Shown here: positions 1-6,919 of the stretch, one piece after another
Numbering within the stretch: the first letter of the stretch is position 1
How the letters are laid out: the number at the start of each line of letters is the position of its first letter
From: JANMDU01 sp031388245
GTDB lineage: Bacteria; Pseudomonadota; Gammaproteobacteria; Burkholderiales; Burkholderiaceae_C
Reading direction: 5' to 3'
Assembly (NCBI GenBank): GCA_031388245.1
Contig: JANNED010000164.1
Location: 1-20,279, forward strand
DNA: 20,279 bases
The notes under the pieces: model-generated
What the model was told of the DNA's origin: nothing
The model's database searches: none
Seen by the model: the letters and a program-made list of their open reading frames with translations, nothing else
Made by a program: the position numbers and the translations under genes

Positions 1-207
1 GTTGACTTCTTCAGTGAGCCCTAAATAATCCAACATGCGAAAAATATTGGGGCCGAGCTGAATGCCCGCGCCAATTTCGCCAAACTCAGCGGCTTGCTCC
101 AGCACCGTGACGGCATGGCCGCTTCGCGCTAAAACCATCGCTGCGGCCAAACCGCCAATGCCGCCGCCAGCGATCAAGATGGGATGTGATGCAGCAGCAA
201 ACGTCAT
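1..207 (-). CDS. FAD-dependent aromatic monooxygenase, N-terminal part (3-hydroxybenzoate 6-monooxygenase-like)
   Basis: Only the first 69 codons are in the window; the gene runs off the left edge. It starts at the ATG at 207. The translation has a Rossmann FAD-binding motif (IAGGGIGGLAAA, about residues 12-23) followed by VTVLEQ. It then has GEIGAGIQLGPN, a signature of the salicylate / 3-hydroxybenzoate 6-hydroxylase group of class A flavoprotein monooxygenases. Such enzymes hydroxylate a phenolic acid with NAD(P)H and O2, giving gentisate in the case of 3-hydroxybenzoate. The FAD fold is plain from the sequence. The exact substrate is inferred from similarity and from the divergent MarR gene, a frequent arrangement for these catabolic genes. 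Salicylate 1-monooxygenase is the main alternative. Confidence 0.85.
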   Translation of the reverse strand, partial: MTFAAASHPILIAGGGIGGLAAAMVLARSGHAVTVLEQAAEFGEIGAGIQLGPNIFRMLDYLGLTEEVN

Positions 208-237
208 AGTGAAGTCTTGAGGTTAATAAGTCCTCAA

Positions 238-301
238 ATTATATGTATGCTTAGTAATTGCCATGATTCGTGTTTACCCTGATCATAAGCATGCTTACAA
301 T
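238..301. promoter_or_regulatory. Divergent promoters between monooxygenase and marR
   Basis: On the minus strand a perfect TATAAT lies at 243-238, about 30 bases upstream of the monooxygenase ATG; its -35 is poor. On the plus strand TTTACC (273-278) and TACAAT (296-301) are 17 bases apart. That predicts a transcript starting near 308 and an almost leaderless marR message, which fits the absence of a Shine-Dalgarno sequence before ATG 325. These are matches by eye only. Confidence 0.45.
247..297. promoter_or_regulatory. Candidate MarR operator: palindrome plus repeated half-site
   Basis: TAAGCATGCTTA at 286-297 is a perfect 12-base palindrome overlapping the predicted marR -10. The half-site ATGCTTA recurs at 247-253, next to the monooxygenase TATAAT. 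The two ATGCTTA copies start 44 bases apart, about four helical turns. A dimeric MarR protein bound to both would cover both promoters, giving joint repression and autorepression. The sequence repeat is direct observation; the binding protein is inference. Confidence 0.5.
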
Positions 302-324
302 CCCAGCTATTGTACAAACCCGTT

Positions 325-756
325 ATGGCCACTTCTTTTGACTTCACCCAAGCGCCCGGCTATTTGATTCGCCGTGCGCACCAAACCTCCATGGCGATCT
401 TTGCCGAGGAGCTGGCGGAGTTTGAGGTCACCTCGCTGCAATTTGCCATTGTTCAAGCACTCATCGATGAGCCTGGTGCGGATCAAATCACGGTTGCGCA
501 GCGCGTGGCGCTGGATGCCGCCACGGCTGGTTCGGTGATTTTGCGGCTGGAAGAGCGCGGCTGGCTGCGCCGCGAGAGCTCGCCTACTGACAAACGCCGC
601 AAGCTGCTTTGGCTCACCAGTGCAGGCCAAACCATGGCGATGGAGATGAAAAAACCTGCTCGAAAAGTGCAGCAGCGCTTGCTTGGCGCGTTGTCTGAAT
701 CAGAGCGCGAGCAGTTTGTGGCACTGCTCAAGCGCATCAGTGCGATAGAAAGTTAA
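325..756 (+). CDS. MarR-family transcriptional regulator
   Basis: 143-residue protein, the usual MarR length. Residues about 30-110 show the winged helix-turn-helix pattern: SLQFAIVQALIDEPG, then ITVAQRVALDAATAGSVILRLEERGWLRRE, where the helix-turn-helix runs into the recognition helix. The wing follows (SPTDKRRKLLWLTSAG). The C-terminal helix probably serves in dimerisation. MarR dimers bind palindromes and are usually released by phenolic ligands. Divergence from a hydroxybenzoate-type monooxygenase suggests it represses that gene, like the MobR/HbzR type of regulators. I start at ATG 325; a TTG at 310 would add five residues. Neither start has a visible ribosome binding site. Confidence 0.85.
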   Translation: MATSFDFTQAPGYLIRRAHQTSMAIFAEELAEFEVTSLQFAIVQALIDEPGADQITVAQRVALDAATAGSVILRLEERGWLRRESSPTDKRRKLLWLTSAGQTMAMEMKKPARKVQQRLLGALSESEREQFVALLKRISAIES

Positions 757-792
757 AATAGCGCCTTGTTCCACAGCCTCTGGATATTTACC

Positions 793-1302
793 ATGAACCG
801 CTGTTTATTTATTTTGCTCAGTGCGATGCTCAGCACTCTCGCAGTGGCGCAAGGCCAACTCTCCACATCGCTGCCGGCCAATGAGACCGTGTTGCAAACG
901 GGTACGCCAGGGCTGCGCAAGTTTCCAGAAAATGCACTGCGCGGAAAAATCAAGGTCGTACAAACGCCTGAAATTCTGATGGATGGCAAGCAAGAGCGCC
1001 TTTCACCGGGCTCGCGGATTCGCGATACGCAGCAGCGGCTGGTGATGTCGGCCAGCATCACGAATTTGGAGTTCGTGGTCAATTTCACACGCAATTCAAT
1101 GGGTGAGATTCAAGAAGTGTGGATTTTGAACGAGCTGGAAGCCAAGCAAAAGATCAAAACCAACACGCCTGTCAACAATTTCAGCTTCGCTTCGGATGAA
1201 AGCAACAAAAAGCAAGATGACGGCAAAACGCCGTTTAACCAATTGCCCAGCTTTGAACAAATCGGGCGTGAGCAGCGCGCACTGCAGCCATCTCAGCGCT
1301 GA
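793..1302 (+). CDS. Small exported protein of unknown function, upstream of miaB
   Basis: 169 residues from ATG 793; an in-frame TTG at 766 is less likely. The first 19 or so residues form a signal peptide: Asn-Arg, a hydrophobic core (LFILLSAMLSTLAV), then an AQ signal-peptidase-I-like site. The mature protein has a compact stretch around IKVVQTPEILMDGKQERLSPGSRIRDTQQRLVM. After it comes VVNFTRNSMGEIQEVWIL and a charged, disordered tail rich in Lys, Asp and Gln. From memory, proteins of this type precede miaB in other Burkholderiales, but none has a function I know. A periplasmic location is inferred from the signal peptide. The stop at 1302 is 113 bases before miaB. Confidence 0.65.
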   Translation: MNRCLFILLSAMLSTLAVAQGQLSTSLPANETVLQTGTPGLRKFPENALRGKIKVVQTPEILMDGKQERLSPGSRIRDTQQRLVMSASITNLEFVVNFTRNSMGEIQEVWILNELEAKQKIKTNTPVNNFSFASDESNKKQDDGKTPFNQLPSFEQIGREQRALQPSQR

Positions 1303-1374
1303 TGGTCCAGTCGTGCCGCTGTGCGGCTTCTCCACCAGCATTTTTGAAGCCTTTCAGCCCTTTGCCAGCGCGCT

Positions 1375-1393
1375 GATGACGCAGTGCGTCATC
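1375..1393. other. Perfect hairpin/palindrome upstream of miaB
   Basis: GATGACGC and GCGTCATC form a perfect 8-base inverted repeat around a 3-base spacer, 22 bases before the miaB start. No T-run follows, so it is not a normal intrinsic terminator. It could be a dimeric protein site or a 5'-leader hairpin. Confidence 0.4.
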
Positions 1394-1415
1394 GAATACA
1401 TTGTCAATGATCATC

Positions 1416-2774
1416 ATGAGTAAAAAAGTCTTTATCAAAACCTTCGGCTGCCAAATGAACGAGTACGACTCGGACAAAATGGTCGATGTGTTGCATGCCG
1501 CCGATGGCTACGAGAAAACCGATAACCTCGATGAAGCGGATCTCGTGTTGTTTAACACCTGCTCGGTGCGCGAGAAGGCGCAAGAAAAAGTGTTTTCTGA
1601 TTTAGGGCGCGTTCGGCATTTGAAGGCCAAGGGCGTGAAGATTGGTGTGGGTGGCTGCGTGGCAAGCCAAGAGGGGGATGCTATTCTTCGCCGCGCGCCT
1701 TACGTCGATGTGGTCTTTGGCCCGCAGACACTTCACCGCCTGCCTGAGCTGCTTGCTACGCAACTCAAAACCAAAAAATCGCAAGTAGACATCAGCTTTC
1801 CCGAGATTGAAAAATTCGATCATTTGCCGCCTGCGCGACGCGAAGGCGTGAGCGCATTTGTGAGCATCATGGAAGGGTGTTCCAAATATTGCAGTTATTG
1901 CGTCGTGCCCTACACGCGCGGCGAAGAGATCAACCGGCCGCTCGATGATGTGTTGCTTGAAGTCGCGCAGCTCGCAGGCCAGGGCGTGCGCGAGATCAAT
2001 TTACTGGGGCAAAATGTGAATGCTTACCGAGGCACGATGGGCAATACCGCAGAGATTTGCGACTTTGCCACTCTGCTCGATTACGTCAGCGACATTCCCG
2101 GCATCGAGCGCATCCGCTACACCACGAGCCACCCCAACGAATTCACGCCGGCACTCATCGAAGCTTATGCCAAGCTGCCCAAATTAGTGAGCCATTTGCA
2201 TCTGCCCGCGCAGCATGGCTCGGACGTGATTCTTGCCGCCATGAAGCGCGGCTACACCAGTTTGCAATACAAAAGCATCATCCGAAAAATTCGCGCGATC
2301 CGCCCTGATTTGCACCTGTCGACGGACTTGATCATCGGCTTTCCCGGCGAAAGCGATGCGGATCACAGCAAGACGATGAAGCTGATTGAAGACATGCAGT
2401 TTGACAACAGCTTCAGCTTTGTCTACAGCCCGCGCCCTGGCACGCCAGCAGCTTCGCTGGCTGACGACACGCCGCATGACATCAAACACGCGCGCTTGAT
2501 GCAAGTGCAACGCGCGATCAACGACAACACACATGCGCTCTCGGATGCCTTTGTCGGCCAGACAGCGCGCATTTTGGTCGAAGGGCCGTCGCGGCAATCC
2601 AAGCCGGATGCGCTAGAACTCATGGGGCGCACGCAATGCAATCGCGTGGTCAACTTTGCGGCTTCTCAGGCTGCGATGACGCGCTTTCCCGGCCAATTGA
2701 TCGACATCGCCGTCACGCAGCGCATGGGCTTTTCGCTGCGAGGTGAGTTGGCGGTTTTAGAGACGGCTGTTTAA
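1416..2774 (+). CDS. miaB: tRNA-2-methylthio-N6-dimethylallyladenosine synthase MiaB
   Basis: 452 residues, the family's normal length. MiaB is a radical-SAM methylthiotransferase that converts i6A37 to ms2i6A37 in tRNAs reading UNN codons. The N-terminal UPF0004 domain carries the three auxiliary-cluster cysteines: C12 (FGCQMNEYDSDKM), C49 (NTCSVREKA) and C81 (GGCVAS). The radical-SAM CxxxCxxC is at C155/C159/C162 (EGCSKYCSYC). LGQNVNAY and DLIIGFPGE belong to the SAM core, and the last 70 or so residues fit a TRAM RNA-binding domain. I chose ATG 1416 because MSKKVFIKTFGCQ is the typical MiaB start; ATG 1407 and TTG 1401 also lie in frame. earP follows 55 bases downstream on the same strand. 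Confidence 0.97.
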   Translation: MSKKVFIKTFGCQMNEYDSDKMVDVLHAADGYEKTDNLDEADLVLFNTCSVREKAQEKVFSDLGRVRHLKAKGVKIGVGGCVASQEGDAILRRAPYVDVVFGPQTLHRLPELLATQLKTKKSQVDISFPEIEKFDHLPPARREGVSAFVSIMEGCSKYCSYCVVPYTRGEEINRPLDDVLLEVAQLAGQGVREINLLGQNVNAYRGTMGNTAEICDFATLLDYVSDIPGIERIRYTTSHPNEFTPALIEAYAKLPKLVSHLHLPAQHGSDVILAAMKRGYTSLQYKSIIRKIRAIRPDLHLSTDLIIGFPGESDADHSKTMKLIEDMQFDNSFSFVYSPRPGTPAASLADDTPHDIKHARLMQVQRAINDNTHALSDAFVGQTARILVEGPSRQSKPDALELMGRTQCNRVVNFAASQAAMTRFPGQLIDIAVTQRMGFSLRGELAVLETAV

Positions 2775-2829
2775 AGCGAAAAGTGCGGAAAAAAGCATCA
2801 AAAAACACCAAAAATAGCCTAGGACTGTG

Positions 2830-3918
2830 ATGCTGCGCTGGGATATTTTTTGCCGCGTGATCGACAATTTTGGAGATATTGGCGTGTGCTGGCGGCTCTC
2901 GTGTGCGCTGGCAAAGCGTGGGCACACGGTGCGGCTGTGGGCAGACGATGCATCGGCGCTGGCTTGGATGGCGCCCGATGGATGCTCGGGCGTGGAGGTG
3001 CGATGCTGGCGGCCTGATCAGCCGATGCCGCACGATGCGCAGCCCGGCGATGTGGTGATCGAAGCCTTCGGTTGTGAGATTGATCACGCGTGGTTCGCTA
3101 TGAATACTGTAGCAAACTACGAAGATTCTATGCCGGCAAACCCCCTAAAAGGCTTCATAAATCCAGTGTGGATCAATTTGGAATACTTGAGTGCTGAAGA
3201 CTATGTCGAGCGCAGCCATGGCCTGAGTTCGCCTGTGCTGGTGGGCGCAGCGCAGGGCAGGTGCAAGTGGTTTTTCTATCCCGGCTTCACAGCGCGCACC
3301 GGCGGCTTGATGCGTGAATACGATGCTGCTTCAGTCCATGTGGCTCGGCCTGCGCTGCGTCGCATCAGCCTGTTTTGCTACGAGCCGCCTGCGTTGACTG
3401 ACTTTCTCCAAACATTGGCTGTCGCCTCAGAGCCCACCGAACTGAGGGTGTTGCCCGGGCGCGGCTGGGCGGCATTGCAAGCCGCTGTTCAAAGCAATAA
3501 AGAGCGATTGCCGGCATGGAACAAACATAGTTTGCTATTGATTAATGAGCAGATGTGCATGCCTCAAACGCAATACGATGCCCTGCTTGAGCGCTGTGAT
3601 CTTAATTTTGTACGCGGAGAGGATTCGCTGACGCATGCCATTTGGGCAGGCCGAGCCTTTGTGTGGCAGATTTATCCGCAGGCCGATGGTGCGCATGCGG
3701 CCAAGCTCGAGGCCTTTCTGGATTGGCTGCAAGCGCCTCCTGATTTGCGCGAATTTCACCGGGTTTGGAATGGCTTGAGCCAAGCTGCTCTGCCGCCTTT
3801 GCAGATCGCCGCTTGGACGGCCTGCACCCAAGCGGCTCGCGCTCGCATCATGGCGCAGCGTGATTTGGTCTCGCAACTGATTGATTTTGTTGAAGAAAAA
3901 GCAGCGATGGCGCAGTAG
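2830..3918 (+). CDS. earP: EF-P arginine-32 rhamnosyltransferase EarP
   Basis: 362 residues. EarP (DUF2331) transfers rhamnose from dTDP-rhamnose to Arg32 of elongation factor P. The N-terminal signature DNFGDIGVCWRL is present; its two aspartates (residues 12 and 16 here) match the catalytic pair known in the family. INLEYLSAEDYVERSH and WFFYPGF match the GT-B core, and RGEDS (about residues 262-266) carries the nucleotide-sugar-binding glutamate/aspartate. I prefer ATG 2830, with AGGA five bases upstream, over GTG 2827. The target gene efp lies immediately downstream. Residues about 90-110 are encoded by a low-GC, repeat-like stretch and appear about ten residues longer than I expect for this linker. 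Confidence 0.95.
   Translation: MLRWDIFCRVIDNFGDIGVCWRLSCALAKRGHTVRLWADDASALAWMAPDGCSGVEVRCWRPDQPMPHDAQPGDVVIEAFGCEIDHAWFAMNTVANYEDSMPANPLKGFINPVWINLEYLSAEDYVERSHGLSSPVLVGAAQGRCKWFFYPGFTARTGGLMREYDAASVHVARPALRRISLFCYEPPALTDFLQTLAVASEPTELRVLPGRGWAALQAAVQSNKERLPAWNKHSLLLINEQMCMPQTQYDALLERCDLNFVRGEDSLTHAIWAGRAFVWQIYPQADGAHAAKLEAFLDWLQAPPDLREFHRVWNGLSQAALPPLQIAAWTACTQAARARIMAQRDLVSQLIDFVEEKAAMAQ
3097..3160 (-). repeat. Repeat-like AT-rich segment in frame inside earP
   Basis: Bases 3101-3160 are 42% G+C by my count, against 68% at 2941-3000 of the same gene. On the minus strand the stretch reads CCTTTTAGGG, then CATAGAAT, then GCTACAG..CATAGC. This resembles, from memory, a short dispersed repeat of Comamonadaceae that ends in CTATnnnnnATAG-type half palindromes. 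It keeps the earP frame open and encodes residues about 90-110, just before the conserved VWINLEYLSAE block. That it is an insertion is inference. Confidence 0.35.
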
Positions 3919-4000
3919 AGCGACAGAGAGGCGGCTTCAAAAGCAGGCAAATCGGGTTAAAATCTGAGGCTTTGCTGCAACACCGCGAGCATTTATTTGC

Positions 4001-4027
4001 GGCTGACCAGACTAGATTTGGTCAGCC
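4001..4027 (+). promoter_or_regulatory. Leader hairpin upstream of efp
   Basis: GGCTGACCA (4001-4009) and TGGTCAGCC (4019-4027) make a perfect 9-base stem with a 9-base loop. It ends 25 bases before the efp ATG, and no T-run follows. A possible promoter, TTCAAA (3936-3941) and TAAAAT (3958-3963) with a 16-base spacer, would place the hairpin in the efp 5' leader. It may affect message stability or translation, or bind a protein. Confidence 0.45.
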
Positions 4028-4052
4028 CAGCCACTCCACTGGAAACACACCC

Positions 4053-4607
4053 ATGAAAATCGCCCAAGAAATGCGTGCAGGCAACGTCATCATGCACGGC
4101 AAAGACCCGATGGTCATCCTCAAAACCGAATACAGCCGTGGTGGCCGCAACTCAGCCACGGTGCGCATGAAAATCAAAAGCCTGATTGCCAACTTCGGCA
4201 CGGAAGTCGTCTTCAAAGCCGATGACAAAATCGAGCAAATCATTCTCGACAAAAAAGATTGCACGTATTCCTATTTTGCTGACCCGATGTATGTCTGGAT
4301 GGACAGCGAATACAACCAATACGAAGTCGAAAACGAGAACATGGGCGATGCGCTGAGCTACCTTGAAGAAGGCATGACGGCGGAAGTGGTGTTCTATGAT
4401 GGCAAAGCGATTTCCGTGGAATTGCCCACCAGCGTGGAGCGCGAGATCACTTGGACGGAGCCTGCTGTGAAAGGCGATACGTCTGGCAAAGTGCTGAAGC
4501 CCGCAAAGCTGGCAACGGGTTTTGAAATCGGCGTGCCCATCTTCGTGGCGCAAGGCGACAAGGTAGAGATCGACACACGGACGGGCGAGTATCGCAAGCG
4601 TGTCTAG
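4053..4607 (+). CDS. efp: Elongation factor P (Arg32 type)
   Basis: 184 residues, the standard length. EF-P binds between the P and E sites of the ribosome and relieves stalling at polyproline. The N-terminal KOW-like domain begins MKIAQEMRAGNV. The loop SRGGRNSATVRMK puts arginine at position 32, the residue rhamnosylated by EarP; the lysine of EpmA-type EF-P is absent here. The two OB domains follow (VFKADDKIEQIILDKKDC, then YVWMDSEYNQYEVE), and the conserved end VPIFVAQGDKVEIDTRTGEYRKRV is intact. I start at ATG 4053 because the family begins MKxAQE; the upstream open frame back to 3972 is leader. Promoter-like and hairpin elements in the 134-base gap after earP suggest separate control. 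A terminator lies 57 bases downstream. Confidence 0.97.
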   Translation: MKIAQEMRAGNVIMHGKDPMVILKTEYSRGGRNSATVRMKIKSLIANFGTEVVFKADDKIEQIILDKKDCTYSYFADPMYVWMDSEYNQYEVENENMGDALSYLEEGMTAEVVFYDGKAISVELPTSVEREITWTEPAVKGDTSGKVLKPAKLATGFEIGVPIFVAQGDKVEIDTRTGEYRKRV

Positions 4608-4664
4608 ACATGGCGATTTAGTTACATTTTGCAATATGGCCACACGCCACGTTGTATTTCTGCC

Positions 4665-4688
4665 AAGGCTCCTCCAGGAGCCTTTTTT
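4665..4688 (+). terminator. Rho-independent terminator after efp
   Basis: AAGGCTCC (4665-4672) and GGAGCCTT (4677-4684) form an 8-base GC-rich stem with a 4-base loop, running directly into six T residues. It closes the earP-efp transcript before the next gene. Confidence 0.9.
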
Positions 4689-4748
4689 GTATGCAAGCGT
4701 TGATATGATGCGCAGACAAATTCAACCGCTCACAGCTAGAAATACAAG

Positions 4749-5366
4749 ATGGCGTACAAGTACAGTTTGTTTGTTAACGGCAAGCCACTCGGCCCTTATG
4801 AGCGCCGCATGATTGTGGGCATGCGTGTGAAAAACGTTATCACGAGCGATCAGATGATTTGGCGCGATGATGGCTTAGAAATGAACGTCGCACAGTTGAT
4901 GCATGATCGTGATGAATCGACACCTGCCAGCCTGGCGCATGATCATCTGGCGCTCAGTGTCTTGGGCGCTCCATCGAGCGGCATGTGGCCGCAATTCAGT
5001 GTGCGCTATGGTGGCAGCCCCATGAAGCCGGGTGCTTGGGGCTTCTCTGGCAATGGCCAAGTGAGCTACCACGGTGACGAGCTGCGCTTCAAAGGCCAGC
5101 GGCGCAACAAAAATCTAGGCATGAGCCGCTATGAAGAAAGCTTGCCATTGGTTGCCATGGCTGGCTCGCAGTGCCTCAATTGTTTTTTGGAAATCAGCTT
5201 GCAACCAGGGCTTGCTTTTGGTGAGCGCCATGAAGACACGCTTTTGCGCTTGGAATTTGCTACGCCGCAAGAAGCCACCGAATTGCACGAACTGATGCAC
5301 TTAAGACCTGGCCAGTTGCCGCCTTCGCTCGCGTATGCCAATACGGCAAGCGGTGAGTTAGGTTGA
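4749..5366 (+). CDS. GYF-like domain protein of unknown function
   Basis: 205 residues, no signal peptide or membrane segment. The N-terminus (about residues 4-55) has YSLFVNGKPLGPYERRMIVGM...VITSDQMIWRDDGLEM. This resembles the bacterial GYF_2 fold: aromatic, GP-[YF], then a required-level/tryptophan motif. The rest contains a basic patch (GDELRFKGQRRNKNL) and a two-cysteine stretch (SQCLNCFLEISL), and ends in a hydrophilic tail. The middle might be a PH-like or PilZ-like beta domain (GQVSYHGDELRFKGQ), but I cannot assign it. It stands alone after the efp terminator, and its last nine bases overlap the end of the convergent PAP2 gene. Confidence 0.65.
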   Translation: MAYKYSLFVNGKPLGPYERRMIVGMRVKNVITSDQMIWRDDGLEMNVAQLMHDRDESTPASLAHDHLALSVLGAPSSGMWPQFSVRYGGSPMKPGAWGFSGNGQVSYHGDELRFKGQRRNKNLGMSRYEESLPLVAMAGSQCLNCFLEISLQPGLAFGERHEDTLLRLEFATPQEATELHELMHLRPGQLPPSLAYANTASGELG

Positions 5367-6041
5367 ATGGTTGCGGCGTGCAAAAAGCGACCAAGCTGCA
5401 CAAGCGATGCTCATGCTGATCCAAGCCGTCCACAAGCTGTGGCTCACGTAATGCGCACCTCGGTAGACCTGTGTAAAACCCATCCATACGCCTGCCGCAG
5501 CAATCAGTGCCATCAAGCGCATCGCCCAAGGTTTGGAGACGGCAAGTAGAAATACCGGCACGGCCAAAAAGCCCAAGGCTGTAGACGAATGCCCCGCCGG
5601 GAAGCAGCGCCTCGCGCCGCTGTCTAACACGCCCCAGTTCCAGTGGCTCACCCATTGCGCTTTGGCCGCGCCGCCGAATTGCGCCAAATCCCAAGGGCAG
5701 CTTGTGGTGTTCATTTTCTTCAAAACCGGAATCAGGCTCACCACGGCGAGAACCGTGATTAGCATCGCCCAGCGCTCGCGTTTGCTCAGCATTGCCCAAG
5801 GCCCGCGTGGCTGCAAAGTGAGCGCAAGCAAAACGGCCAATGCAGCCCAGCCGATGACGCGTTGCAACTGATACATGCCCCGCCCCCAGACAGCATGCTC
5901 ACGCCACGCAAAGCCTTGTACGTCGCCAAACCATGCCGAGACCGTTAAATCCAGCCCACTGGCATCCCATAGCAGGGCGAGCAAAGTGAGTGTTGTCCAC
6001 CACAGCAGCAGAGTCTTGGTGGCAGCTGTGCTTTGAGACAT
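5358..6041 (-). CDS. PAP2-superfamily membrane phosphatase
   Basis: 227 residues with about six hydrophobic segments (for example 10-25, 62-76, 92-106, 157-169, 173-189, 205-220). The PAP2 motifs are degenerate but placed correctly: VLKKMNTTSCPWDL (108-119), CFPAGH (146-151; usually PSGH) and YRGAHYVSHSLWTAW (193-207). The arginine and histidine of motif 3 are kept, and a histidine/serine stretch stands where most PAP2 enzymes end in aspartate. This form resembles the LpxT/LpxE-like lipid phosphatase group. It probably dephosphorylates an undecaprenyl or other lipid phosphate at the periplasmic face; the substrate is unknown. Its start is 5 bases after the LOG gene's stop, so it is the last gene of the minus-strand array. 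Confidence 0.82.
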   Translation of the reverse strand: MSQSTAATKTLLLWWTTLTLLALLWDASGLDLTVSAWFGDVQGFAWREHAVWGRGMYQLQRVIGWAALAVLLALTLQPRGPWAMLSKRERWAMLITVLAVVSLIPVLKKMNTTSCPWDLAQFGGAAKAQWVSHWNWGVLDSGARRCFPAGHSSTALGFLAVPVFLLAVSKPWAMRLMALIAAAGVWMGFTQVYRGAHYVSHSLWTAWISMSIACAAWSLFARRNHST

Positions 6042-6046
6042 CGCGC

Positions 6047-6913
6047 TTAGCTCAGCTTGTAAAACCGCTTGATCTCATCCCAAGCTGTTTGCGCATCATC
6101 GACGTAGCTGAACAGCTTCAAATCTTCGTGCGAGATCGCGCCCTCGTCGGCAAGCGCTTCAAAGTTGATCACTTTTTTCCAATACGCTGAACCGTAGAGA
6201 AAAATCGGTACCGGCTTGGCCTTACGCGTTTGCACCAAGCACAGCACTTCAAACAACTCATCCAATGTGCCAAAGCCGCCGGGGAAGGCGACCAATGCTT
6301 TCGCACGCATCATGAAATGCATTTTTCGCAAAGCAAAGTAATGAAATTTGAAGCTCAGCGCGGGTGGCACAAAGCGATTGGCTTTTTCTTCATGTGGCAA
6401 AGCAATCGACAGCCCCACGGATGGTGCGCCTACATCTGCCGCGCCGCGATTGGCCGCTTCCATCACGCCAGGGCCGCCGCCGGTGCAGATGAAGAGCTTG
6501 TCTTTGGCAGGGCAATTTTGGCTGTATTGCGCGACCCGTTTGCCAAATTCGCGCGCCTGCGTGTAGTAGGGCGCATTGCGCATCAAGCGCTGGGCTTTGG
6601 CCAGTGCTTGTGCATCGTCACCAGTTTGTGCTGCCGCCAAAGCGGCCTGTGCATCTTCCGGGCTGCAAAAGCGTGCGCCGCCGAATACGACGATGGTGTT
6701 GTCAATCCCCGCCTCGCTTTGCCCCAGCTCGGGCTTGAGCATTTCCATTTGCATGCGCACGCCGCGCAGCTCGCGGCGCAAAATAAATTCAGGATCTGCA
6801 AAAGCCAAGCGATTCGCATCGGGCTGCAAACTGTCAATATGCTGCGAATGTGATTGCAGCACGGCCCATGCATCGGCAAGGCGTTGTTCGGTGAGATTCG
6901 TGGTGTTTTCCAT
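6047..6913 (-). CDS. LOG-family nucleotide 5'-monophosphate phosphoribohydrolase
   Basis: 288 residues. The TIGR00730/LOG signatures are complete: VVFGGARF (76-82), FICTGGGPGVMEAANRGA (141-158), the RK pair in FALRKMHFMMRAKALVAF, and PGGFGTLDELFE (211-222). Family members split NMPs or cytokinin nucleotides into free base and ribose 5-phosphate. The long N-terminal extension (about 70 residues before the core) is common to the proteobacterial group related to PpnN/YgdH. It starts 6 bases after the pyrC' stop. A role in nucleotide turnover or base recycling fits its neighbours; specificity for a given base cannot be read from the sequence. Confidence 0.9.
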   Translation of the reverse strand: MENTTNLTEQRLADAWAVLQSHSQHIDSLQPDANRLAFADPEFILRRELRGVRMQMEMLKPELGQSEAGIDNTIVVFGGARFCSPEDAQAALAAAQTGDDAQALAKAQRLMRNAPYYTQAREFGKRVAQYSQNCPAKDKLFICTGGGPGVMEAANRGAADVGAPSVGLSIALPHEEKANRFVPPALSFKFHYFALRKMHFMMRAKALVAFPGGFGTLDELFEVLCLVQTRKAKPVPIFLYGSAYWKKVINFEALADEGAISHEDLKLFSYVDDAQTAWDEIKRFYKLS

Positions 6914-6919
6914 GTGTCG

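Noticed and set aside
1302..1376. 24-codon frame starting on the stop of the exported-protein gene (TGATG overlap)
   Set aside because: The overlap is suggestive of coupling, but the peptide is short and has no conserved feature that I can see.
1196..1423. 75-codon plus-strand frame across the gap before miaB
   Set aside because: Overlaps both real genes in another frame; no recognisable protein.
4152..4643. 163-codon minus-strand frame opposite efp
   Set aside because: Shadow of efp; no ribosome binding site or known domain.
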